Shown here in pieces: positions 45,824 to 53,332 of a DNA stretch of 64,000 bases. The DNA comes from Bacillus sp. AZ43 (lineage in GTDB: Bacteria > Actinomycetota > Actinomycetes > Mycobacteriales > Geodermatophilaceae): the NCBI GenBank assembly GCA_004570425.1, contig SPQJ01000003.1:124001-188000 (forward strand), given 5' to 3'. Both the position numbers and the translations under genes were made by a program. Numbering within the stretch: the first letter of the stretch is position 1; each line of letters opens with the position of its first letter. The notes beneath the pieces were generated by a model, which saw only the letters and a list, made by a program, of their open reading frames with translations, searched no databases and was not told the origin of the DNA.

Positions 45824-45922
45824 CCGACCCGCGGTTCGCCCCGGCCCCGGCCCGGGAGCCGCCGGCTGTGCGGGGCAGCCGGCCCCGCCCAATGGACGGA
45901 GCCGGCTGCATCCAGGGGTCGG

Positions 45923-46855
45923 TCAGCCGCGCAGCAGCTCGCCGAACCGGGCAGAGCTCTCGTCGATCGCCTTCTGCGCGGCGGGCGAGATCGCGCCCAT
46001 GTCGAAGAAGCCGTGGATCATGCCGTCGTAGCGGTGGACGTCCGCGGCGACGCCCGCGGCACGCAGCGCCTCGCCGTAGGCCTCGCCCTCGTCCCGCAGC
46101 GGGTCGAACTCCGCCGTGACGACGACCGCCGGGGGCAGTCCAGTGAGGTCGGCGTGCAGCGGCGACAGGCGGGCGTTCTTGGCGTCGTCCCATGCCCCCG
46201 CGTAGTGGCCGTAGAACCAATCCATGGTGTCCTTCTCCAGGAAGTAGCCCTTGGCGTTCTCGACCCGGGACGGGTACTCCCCCTCCGCGTCCACCGCCGG
46301 GTAGATCAGGAACTGGGCGACCAGCGCTGTCCCGTCGGCGTGCAGCACCTGCGCCACGACAGCCGCGAGGTTGCCGCCGGCGCTGTCCCCGACGAGACCC
46401 AGCCGCTGGTCTCCGCCGAACTCGTCGAGATGCTGGGCGATCCAACGGGCGGAGGCCACCGCGTCGTCCGCTGCGGCGGGGAAGGGGTGCTCCGGCGCGA
46501 GCCGGTAGTCCACGGACACCACGACGGCGCTGCTGCCCTTGCAGACGTTGCGGGCCATGTTGTCGTGGGTGTCGAGGTCACCGATGACCCAGCCCCCACC
46601 GTGGAAGAAGATCACCGTGGGGAAAGGGCCCTCGCCTTCGGGGCGGTAGCCGCGCGCCTTGAGGTCACCCTCGCTGCCGGGCACCGTGCGGTCCTCACTG
46701 CTCCCGACCTGGACGACGTGTTCGGGCGCCCGGGAGCCGTGGGTGAGCGCGAGGTACTGGTCGCGCCCGGCCTCTGCGGTCCCCTCGTACATGGGGGGCA
46801 TGCCCGCCTGGTCAAGCATGCTGAGGACGGCGGCGATGTGCGGGTCAACCGGCAC
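45923..46855 (-). CDS. Alpha/beta hydrolase, HSL (hormone-sensitive lipase) family esterase
   Basis: 310 residues from GTG with AGGAG upstream. The oxyanion motif is HGGGWVIG near residue 85, the nucleophile Ser lies in GLVGDSAGGNLAA (~157), Asp in AEFDPLRDEG (~252), and His in DGMIHGFFDMG (~282). This is the LipR/LipN type of mycobacteria. It follows the monooxygenase by 78 bases on the same strand and could hydrolyse the ester or lactone that the monooxygenase makes. Confidence 0.93.
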   Translation of the reverse strand: MPVDPHIAAVLSMLDQAGMPPMYEGTAEAGRDQYLALTHGSRAPEHVVQVGSSEDRTVPGSEGDLKARGYRPEGEGPFPTVIFFHGGGWVIGDLDTHDNMARNVCKGSSAVVVSVDYRLAPEHPFPAAADDAVASARWIAQHLDEFGGDQRLGLVGDSAGGNLAAVVAQVLHADGTALVAQFLIYPAVDAEGEYPSRVENAKGYFLEKDTMDWFYGHYAGAWDDAKNARLSPLHADLTGLPPAVVVTAEFDPLRDEGEAYGEALRAAGVAADVHRYDGMIHGFFDMGAISPAAQKAIDESSARFGELLRG

Positions 46856-46933
46856 AGGATTCTCCTTCTGGGAACGACTCGGGACGTGCGGAAAGAACTC
46901 GTGGGTGGTGCAGCGCGACCGCCGGCCGGCCGG

Positions 46934-48436
46934 TCAGCCGTACACCAACGAGGTGTCGTCGAGCTCGAGCGCAGGCAGTGAGTCGCGCTCCTCGGCGTAC
47001 TCGAGCAGGTGGAGCCAGGGCTCTCGGTCACCCTGCTTGAACATCAGGTGCATGGTGCGCATGACGTAGCCGGAGTTGAAGTTCTCCGGATCGCCCCATG
47101 GCCGCAGCTGCATGCCGGCGTCCTCCGGACGCAGCGTGGGGACGACTGTCGTCGCACCCCGCTTCTCCATGTGCGCGAGCAACCGGCAGACGAACTCGCT
47201 GACCAGGTCCGCACGAAGGGTCCAGCTGGCGCGGAAATACCCGAACACGTAGGCCATGTTCGGCACGCCGCTGATCATCATGCCGCGCCAGGTGACCCGC
47301 TGGGTAAAGTCGACCGGCTCCCCGTCGACGGTGAAGGCGACCCCCCCGAACAGGCTCAGGTCGAACCCGGTGGCGGTGACGACGATGTCGGCCTCCAGCT
47401 CCTCTCCCGAGGAGGTGCGGATCCCGGTCTCGGTGAACGTGTCGATCGTGTCGGTGACGACCGACGCCTGGCCCTCCCGGATGGCGGTGAAGAGGTCGCC
47501 GTCCGGGAGGAGGGCGAGCCGCTGCTGCCACGGCCGGTAGGTCGGGTTGAAGTGCTTGTCGATGTCGAAGCCCTCAGGCAGCAGGGGACGCATCGATTCG
47601 ATGATGAAGGCCCGCAGCTCCTCCGGCGCTTCCTTGGACATCCGGGTGATCTCGTCGCCCTCGGCGATGTACGCGCGCCGCAGGATCTCGTGGGTCCACT
47701 CGTCAGGGACGTCCAGGGCGCGCAGCGTGTTCGCCAGCTCGTGGGTCCTGGGGCGGGCGAAGAAGAACGTCGGCGAGCGCTGCAGCATCGTCACGTGCGC
47801 CGCCTCCTGCGCCATGGCCGGCACGAGGGTGGCCGCAGTGGCTCCGGATCCGATGACGACGACGCGCTTGCCCGCATAGTCGAGGTCGACCGGCCACTGC
47901 TGCGGGTGCACGACCTGACCACGGAACCGGTCCAGCCCCTCCCACTGCGGCCGGTGGGGCCGGGAGTGGTCGTAGTAGCCCTGGCACATCCAGAGGAAGT
48001 CGGTGGTGAAGCGCAGCGACTCGCCGGTGTCCTCACGGGTCACGTGCACCGTCCAGCGCTTCTCCTCCGATGACCAGCTGGCCGCGCTCACCCGGTGCCG
48101 GTAGCGAATCCGGTCACCCAGGTCGTTGTCCTCGATGACCTCGTCCAGGTAGGCCAGGATCTCCTCCGAGGCGGCGATCGACGCGCCCCGCCAGGGCTTG
48201 AACCCGTACCCGAAGGTGAACAGGTCGCTGTCGGACCGGACGCCGGGGTAACGGTGGGTCCACCAGGTGCCGCCCCGGGCGTCCAGCGCGTCGAGGATGA
48301 CGAAGCTCTTCCCCGGGAACTGCTCCTTCAGGTGGTAGGCAGCACCGATCCCGGAGATTCCCGCGCCGACCACGAGCACGTCGACGTGCTGGGTTTCCTC
48401 GGCGGTGCCAGGTGCTGCGTCTGCGGTCAAGGTCAT
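46934..48436 (-). CDS. Flavin-containing/Baeyer-Villiger monooxygenase (EthA/MymA type)
   Basis: 500 residues. The FAD Rossmann motif is VVGAGISGIG at residue ~20, the BVMO fingerprint appears as FRGQVVHPQQWP near residue 165, and the NADPH Rossmann motif is VVIGSGATAATL (~190). Further BVMO features include ARGGTWWTHRYPGVRSDSD and the late VTATGFDLSLFGG. It inserts oxygen next to a carbonyl, or oxygenates S/N atoms, using NADPH and O2. The divergent AraC gene and the downstream HSL esterase repeat the order of virS-mymA-lipR of M. tuberculosis. Confidence 0.92.
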   Translation of the reverse strand: MTLTADAAPGTAEETQHVDVLVVGAGISGIGAAYHLKEQFPGKSFVILDALDARGGTWWTHRYPGVRSDSDLFTFGYGFKPWRGASIAASEEILAYLDEVIEDNDLGDRIRYRHRVSAASWSSEEKRWTVHVTREDTGESLRFTTDFLWMCQGYYDHSRPHRPQWEGLDRFRGQVVHPQQWPVDLDYAGKRVVVIGSGATAATLVPAMAQEAAHVTMLQRSPTFFFARPRTHELANTLRALDVPDEWTHEILRRAYIAEGDEITRMSKEAPEELRAFIIESMRPLLPEGFDIDKHFNPTYRPWQQRLALLPDGDLFTAIREGQASVVTDTIDTFTETGIRTSSGEELEADIVVTATGFDLSLFGGVAFTVDGEPVDFTQRVTWRGMMISGVPNMAYVFGYFRASWTLRADLVSEFVCRLLAHMEKRGATTVVPTLRPEDAGMQLRPWGDPENFNSGYVMRTMHLMFKQGDREPWLHLLEYAEERDSLPALELDDTSLVYG

Positions 48437-48497
48437 GCTCGGTACCCATCTGCCGGGTGACGGCGGTCACCACGGAAGCTAGCCGCGAGAGTTCCAC

Positions 48498-49706
48498 GTG
48501 AGCCATGACACAATAGGCCGTAAGTTGATTATTTCGGCCAACCCTCAGCCCTTCGACGCCCCCGTCCGCGGCACGGGCAGCGTGGCTCTGCTGTGCGCGC
48601 TCGCCATGGAGCACGGCCTGCCTCGCCGTGATGTCCTGGCCGGCGGCGGGATACCGGAAGCAGCCCTCGAGGACCCGGACGCCGAGATCACCGGCGCCCA
48701 AGAGCTGCGCGCCATCGCCGCGGTCGCCGAGTCGCTGCCCGAGGACGCAGGCCTGACCGCCGGCGGGCGGTACCGGCTCGCGAGCTACGGCATCTGGGGC
48801 TTCGCCCTGCTCTCGAGCCGCACCCTGCGTGAGGCACACGAGGTCGCCATGCGGTTCGTCGACCTCACCTACGCCCTGACGCGCATCAGCGCCCAGGAGG
48901 ACGAGGGCGAGGTCCGGCTGTTCTTCGACGACTTGGACGTCCCGGAACACGTCCGGCGCTTCGTCCTGCTCCGCGACACCTCGGCGGCCCTCCAGCTGTG
49001 GCGCGAAACCCTCGGCCGCCCGGTCGTGCCGCTGCGCGTGACGCTGCGACTGCCGCAACCGGCCGACCCCACGGGGTACGAGACCGCGTTCGGCGTGCCA
49101 TCCCTGTTCGGGACCGCACGGTCGATGCTGGCCTTCGACGCTGCCCTGCTCGACCAGCCATTGCCGCAGGCGGCCCCCCTGACCGCCGCACTCTGCCAGG
49201 CCCAGTGCCGGGACCTCCTCCAGCGCCGCCACTCACGGCAGGGGACGAGCGGACGCGTGCGGGACCTCCTTGTGCACACGGGAGGCCGGATCCTCGGACA
49301 GGAGGAGGTCGCCGCCGAGCTGCACGTCAGCGTGCGGACCTTGCGCCGAATGCTCGAGGACGACGGAACCACCTTCCGCGCCATCGTGGAGCAGACACGT
49401 GAACACCTGGCGGAGGAGCTGCTCGTGACCGCCGGTCTGAGCGTCGAGCAGGTCGCTCGACGGCTCGGATACACGGATGCCTCAACTTTCGTCCATGCCT
49501 TCCGACGGTGGAAAGGGATCAGCCCCGGCCGCTGGAAGGAGCGGAAACGCGGGCTCCCGGTGCGGCCGTCCACGAACGGTCGGAAGTCCCGGCCGGCGGC
49601 CGGCGTAAGTGACGGCCGCGCCGGCCGAGCCGCAGATGGGATCCCTGTCCCATCGACGAGTTCGAAAGCCCCGGGCCCGAGAGAGCCCGGCGCCGCCGAC
49701 TCCTGA
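48498..49706 (+). CDS. AraC-family regulator (VirS-like, arabinose-binding-like domain)
   Basis: 402 residues from GTG at 48498. The N-terminal Arabinose_bd-type domain (~25-220) is followed by a C-terminal AraC helix-turn-helix pair at ~262-345 (VAAELHVSVRTLRRML and SVEQVARRLGYTDASTFVHAFRRWKG). A 50-residue disordered tail follows that relatives of ~340 residues lack, so the stop may have shifted. It starts only 61 bases from the divergent monooxygenase, which it very probably regulates. The N-terminus could begin somewhat later. Confidence 0.9.
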   Translation: MSHDTIGRKLIISANPQPFDAPVRGTGSVALLCALAMEHGLPRRDVLAGGGIPEAALEDPDAEITGAQELRAIAAVAESLPEDAGLTAGGRYRLASYGIWGFALLSSRTLREAHEVAMRFVDLTYALTRISAQEDEGEVRLFFDDLDVPEHVRRFVLLRDTSAALQLWRETLGRPVVPLRVTLRLPQPADPTGYETAFGVPSLFGTARSMLAFDAALLDQPLPQAAPLTAALCQAQCRDLLQRRHSRQGTSGRVRDLLVHTGGRILGQEEVAAELHVSVRTLRRMLEDDGTTFRAIVEQTREHLAEELLVTAGLSVEQVARRLGYTDASTFVHAFRRWKGISPGRWKERKRGLPVRPSTNGRKSRPAAGVSDGRAGRAADGIPVPSTSSKAPGPREPGAADS

Positions 49707-49735
49707 GCATTCGCGCCTCCCGTTCGAGGCCGCGC

Positions 49736-50056
49736 TCAGTCGGAGGTGTTGGGCCGTTCAGTTCGATCCCGCTCCGGCCGATCGGCCGCCGATGGGCAGC
49801 CGGCCCGTATCCACGATTCCATCGCGGCGACCCCTCGTGCCGCCTCGAGCGCGATCATGATCTGCTGGCGACCCGGTCGCCGCCAGGTCGGGGGCCCGGC
49901 CGCCAGCCAGTCGGTCAGCACCGCGGGACGTCCTGTCCACGCCGTGCCCATGGCCAGGCTGCCGGTCATCAGGCACCAGAGCAGCAAACGGGCCGCGCGC
50001 AGCAGCCACAAGCCGAGGCTGTAGAGGTACAGCCTGGTTCGGAGGAGGTACTCCAC
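49736..50056 (-). CDS. Small membrane protein A (EAARG-AxESW tail)
   Basis: 106 residues from GTG at 50056, preceded by GGAGAGAGGGG. One or two N-terminal hydrophobic stretches (YSLGLWLLRAARLLLWCLMTG) lead to a C-terminal amphipathic motif EAARGVAAMESWIRAG. The same motif ends the protein at 52629-52964. No named family is known to me. It lies convergent to the AraC gene and downstream of the MFS efflux gene. Confidence 0.6.
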   Translation of the reverse strand: MEYLLRTRLYLYSLGLWLLRAARLLLWCLMTGSLAMGTAWTGRPAVLTDWLAAGPPTWRRPGRQQIMIALEAARGVAAMESWIRAGCPSAADRPERDRTERPNTSD

Positions 50057-50274
50057 CGCCCCCCCTCTCTCCAGGGGTCTGCCCGCTCACAGCGTCACGA
50101 CCGCCGCGGGTCACCCCCGGCTGTTGCGAACTGCAACCATGGTCCCGCGGTGCAGTGCGAAAGGGAAGGGTTCCGTCTGCGGGCAGCATCTGGGGGCAGC
50201 TAGCTGTAGCGCCCCGGAGACACAGGCTGGCCTGGCTGGTCCGGTGGTCCCGCGACTACCGACGGCAGAGGCCG

Positions 50275-51987
50275 CTATGGCTCGGCCTTCGGAAGTCGCG
50301 CACCGGCCGATCCGCGGGCGTCGGAAGCGCTCCTGCGTCCGGCATCGTCCGCGCCATGCCCGAGATCGCAGTCCGGATCGACCGCCGTCTCGAAGGCCTC
50401 TGCGACGTTCTCCCCGGTGGTGTGCTCCTGCGCGTGTTCGCGCAGCGGGGTCTCCCGCAAGAACAGCAGCACGAGGAACCCGAGCAGAGCGAACGGCACG
50501 GCGGCGAGGAAAGTGGTCTGCAGCGCGTCGGCGAAGCCGGTGATGACCGCGGTGTGCACCGGTTCGGGCAGTGCGCCGATCTGTTCGGGGCTGCCCAGCG
50601 TCGGAGTCCCGCCGGCGATCCGGTCGGCCGGGACGCCGGCCTCGGCGAGGCGGGACGGGATGGTGTCGGCGAGGCGATGGGTGAGCAGGGCGCCGAACAC
50701 CGCCACCCCCAAAGCGCCGCCCAGTGACCGGAAGAACGTGGCCCCGGAGGTGGCCACGCCCAGGTCCTTCTGCTCCACGGCGTTCTGGGTGGCCAGCACC
50801 AGCACCTGCATCACCAGGCCGATGCCGACGCCCGTGACCAGCATGTACAGCCCGGCCACCACCAGGGAGGTGTCGACGGCGAGCCGGCTCATCAGCCCCA
50901 GCCCGACCGCTGCGATCAGGAGGCCGACCACCGGGAAGATCTTGTACCGACCGGTGGCCGTGATCGCCCGCCCGGAGCCGATGGAGGCAGCGAGCAGGCC
51001 CACCATGAGCGGCAGCGTCAGCAGCCCCGAAGCAGTCGGCGACTCCCCCTTGACGATCTGCAGGTACTGCGGCAGGAAGATGATCGCGCCGAACATCGCG
51101 ACACCGACGACGAAGCCGGCCAGGCTGGTGACGACGAAGGTGTGGTTCGCGAACAGGTGCGGCGGCATGATCGGCTCGCCTGCGCGACGCTCCTGCCACA
51201 CGGCGAGCACCAGCAGGACGGCGGCCGCGGCGGCGAGCGCATAGGTCCAGGCCGAGTTCCAGGCGAACTCCTTGCCGCCCAGCGACAGCATCAGCAGCAG
51301 CGCGCTGACCGAGGCGACGATGAAGAAGGCACCGAGCCAGTCGATGGAGTGCCGGCTGCGCGGGAACGGCAGCTTCAACACGCGCTCGGTGACGATCAGG
51401 GCCGCCACGCCGATCGGGATGCCCACCCAGAAGGTCCACCGCCAGGACAGGTGCTCGACGAGGAACCCGCCGAGCAGCGGTCCCGCGACCGTCGCGATCC
51501 CGAACACGGAACCGATGTAGCCCTGGTAGCGACCACGCTCCCGCGGGCTGACGACGTCGCCGATGATCGCCTGCGACAACGCCATCAGTCCGCCGACACC
51601 CAGCCCCTGAACCGCGCGGAACGCGATCAACTGCGCCATGTCCTGCGCGAAGCCGCTGGCCAAGGATGCGAGCAGGAAGATCCCGATGGCGGACTGGAAC
51701 ATGATCTTCCGCCCGTAGAGATCGGACAGCTTGCCCCAGATCGGTGTGGATGCGGTGGAGGTCAGCAGCGTCGCCGAGACGACCCAGGCCAGCTGCTCCT
51801 GCCCACCGAGCTCGCCCACGATGGTCGGCAACGCCGTGGCCACGATGGTCTGCGAGAGCGCCGCGACCAGCATGCCCAGCATGAGCCCGAGCAGCACGGT
51901 CAGGATCTGCCGGTGTTCCAACGGTGGCAGGCCCTGGTGGCCGCTCGAGGAGTCCGGCGTCTGGCTGTGAGGAGCAGGGGAACTCAC
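50275..51987 (-). CDS. MFS multidrug efflux transporter, DHA2 (14-TM) family
   Basis: 570 residues from GTG overlapping the MarR stop. It has about fourteen membrane segments, motif A as GKLSDLYGRKIMF, the DHA2 motif in the first helix (LSQTIVATALPTIV), and RAVQGLGVGGLMALSQAIIGD. The ~55-residue C-terminal tail is acidic and disordered. It exports drugs or toxic hydrophobic compounds by proton antiport. Translational coupling to the MarR regulator indicates direct control by it. Confidence 0.92.
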   Translation of the reverse strand: MSSPAPHSQTPDSSSGHQGLPPLEHRQILTVLLGLMLGMLVAALSQTIVATALPTIVGELGGQEQLAWVVSATLLTSTASTPIWGKLSDLYGRKIMFQSAIGIFLLASLASGFAQDMAQLIAFRAVQGLGVGGLMALSQAIIGDVVSPRERGRYQGYIGSVFGIATVAGPLLGGFLVEHLSWRWTFWVGIPIGVAALIVTERVLKLPFPRSRHSIDWLGAFFIVASVSALLLMLSLGGKEFAWNSAWTYALAAAAAVLLVLAVWQERRAGEPIMPPHLFANHTFVVTSLAGFVVGVAMFGAIIFLPQYLQIVKGESPTASGLLTLPLMVGLLAASIGSGRAITATGRYKIFPVVGLLIAAVGLGLMSRLAVDTSLVVAGLYMLVTGVGIGLVMQVLVLATQNAVEQKDLGVATSGATFFRSLGGALGVAVFGALLTHRLADTIPSRLAEAGVPADRIAGGTPTLGSPEQIGALPEPVHTAVITGFADALQTTFLAAVPFALLGFLVLLFLRETPLREHAQEHTTGENVAEAFETAVDPDCDLGHGADDAGRRSASDARGSAGARLPKAEP

Positions 51988-52508
51988 GCGCGCAGGACCT
52001 CTTTCGAACCGGCTTCGTCGGGGGTTGCGGCGGATCTGTCCGGGCTCGCGCCGGAGGGCGACGGCGCTCCGCCGGCCATTGCCTCGGTGACTCTGCCGTC
52101 GAGACCTGCGTTCAACCGTTCCAGCAGCGCTGCAAAGGTGTCCTGCTCGTCGATCGGCCACGAGCCGATCAGCTCGCGCACGGCATTCCGGCGGACCTGA
52201 CGTGTCCCAGCGACCGCACGCCGCCCCGCCGATGTCAGCCGCAGCCGGCAGGCCCGCCCGTCCTCGGGGTCCGCCTCGCGCGTGACAAGCCCGGCCTGCT
52301 GCAGGCTGGCCACGTGCCGGCTCACCGTCGAGGCGTCGAGGTACAACCGGGCCGCCAACGCCCCGTTGCGCATCGGTCCCTCGTCGTTGAGGAAGCCCAG
52401 GATCGTGTATGCGCTCCGCTCCAGTGGCTCCACGGGCCCATCGGTGTGGAGCTGGACGCGCTGAGCCCGGCGGACCAGATGGGTCAGCTCACGTTCGATG
52501 CGCACCAT
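51984..52508 (-). CDS. MarR-family regulator of the efflux pump
   Basis: 174 residues from ATG at 52508, with GAGGGG upstream; an ATG 36 bases earlier (52544) has no ribosome site. The winged helix is at ~43-100 (MRNGALAARLYLDASTVSRHVASLQQAGLVTREADPEDGRA), where DPEDGRA is the classical MarR wing. The ~35-residue C-terminal tail is disordered. It overlaps the MFS start by GTGA and probably represses the two-gene operon. Confidence 0.9.
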   Translation of the reverse strand: MVRIERELTHLVRRAQRVQLHTDGPVEPLERSAYTILGFLNDEGPMRNGALAARLYLDASTVSRHVASLQQAGLVTREADPEDGRACRLRLTSAGRRAVAGTRQVRRNAVRELIGSWPIDEQDTFAALLERLNAGLDGRVTEAMAGGAPSPSGASPDRSAATPDEAGSKEVLRA

Positions 52509-52628
52509 GGACCCCTCAGCCGATCCGGCCCCACCCAGTTGCATGGGCCAACCATAAGGCGTTGCCGACGAAGGTTCCAGCTCTACCGCCGCCGGTGGAA
52601 CTCCCCACCTACGCAGTCCGCCATCCGG

Positions 52629-52964
52629 TCAGCCCTCGGCGCTGGATCCCGCCTCGTCGCCTCCCGTCGACCCCGGCGATGACTGGCCCAGCCACGACTC
52701 CAGGGCGGCGATGCCACGCGCCGCTTCCCGGTGCACGAGCTCATCGTCGAATCGCGGTGCAGGTGAGCCATCGACCGGCCCGGACCGCCCCGGTGCACCG
52801 TGGAGCAGGTGCCGACCCGCGGCGTAGAGGCCGTAGCAGGACACCGCCACGCCGCCCATACAGAACGCCGCAACCAGGGTCCACGTGAAGGCGGGTAAGG
52901 CTTCCTCCAGCAGGCGCGACAGCGCTTCCCCCGTCGCCTCCCAGGCCACTACCGAGGCACCCAT
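52629..52964 (-). CDS. Small membrane protein B, relative of 49736-50056
   Basis: 111 residues from ATG at 52964; an in-frame GTG at 53000 is an alternative. One transmembrane segment (FTWTLVAAFCMGGVAVSCYGLYAAG, ~25-48) is followed by a hydrophilic part ending in REAARGIAALESWLGQS. The closing motif aligns with EAARGVAAMESWIRAG of the protein at 49736-50056. The two genes bracket the MarR/MFS operon on the same strand. Function unknown. Confidence 0.6.
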   Translation of the reverse strand: MGASVVAWEATGEALSRLLEEALPAFTWTLVAAFCMGGVAVSCYGLYAAGRHLLHGAPGRSGPVDGSPAPRFDDELVHREAARGIAALESWLGQSSPGSTGGDEAGSSAEG

Positions 52965-53000
52965 CAGTCGCCGCCAATCAACGTGCGGCACCACAGCCAC

Positions 53001-53332
53001 CGGGCCATGGCGCCCGCGTGCGAGGACTTCAGCCTATTCCCGTACCGGCTCGGAACGGATGGTTGCACACGTCATCTTTCGACCAATCCCCAGCGAGACC
53101 TGCACCCGGGCAGAGGTCCGCGGCGGGTTCCACGATCAGGTTGCGAGTCCCCATCGTTCCGTGACACGTCCCACCTCAGGCCGTGAGCGAGGCGCTGTGG
53201 CGTGTAGCGGTGCGCGCCGGGCTTGACCCGAGGGACCTCGCCGGGGCCGACGGGCACGACCGGTCACGGACACCGCCCCCCTCGAATGGGTGGTCGCGCT
53301 CAAGACGAGTTGAGCCGTACCGATACGGAACC
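53001..53332. other. Intergenic region before the GGDEF-EAL gene
   Basis: 332 bases with no convincing gene. An in-frame extension of the GGDEF-EAL frame exists from 53183, but its sequence is Arg/Pro-rich chance-like peptide. A small palindromic stretch CCGTACCGATACGG lies at 53315-53328, just before the ATG. It may be part of the promoter or an operator. Confidence 0.5.
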
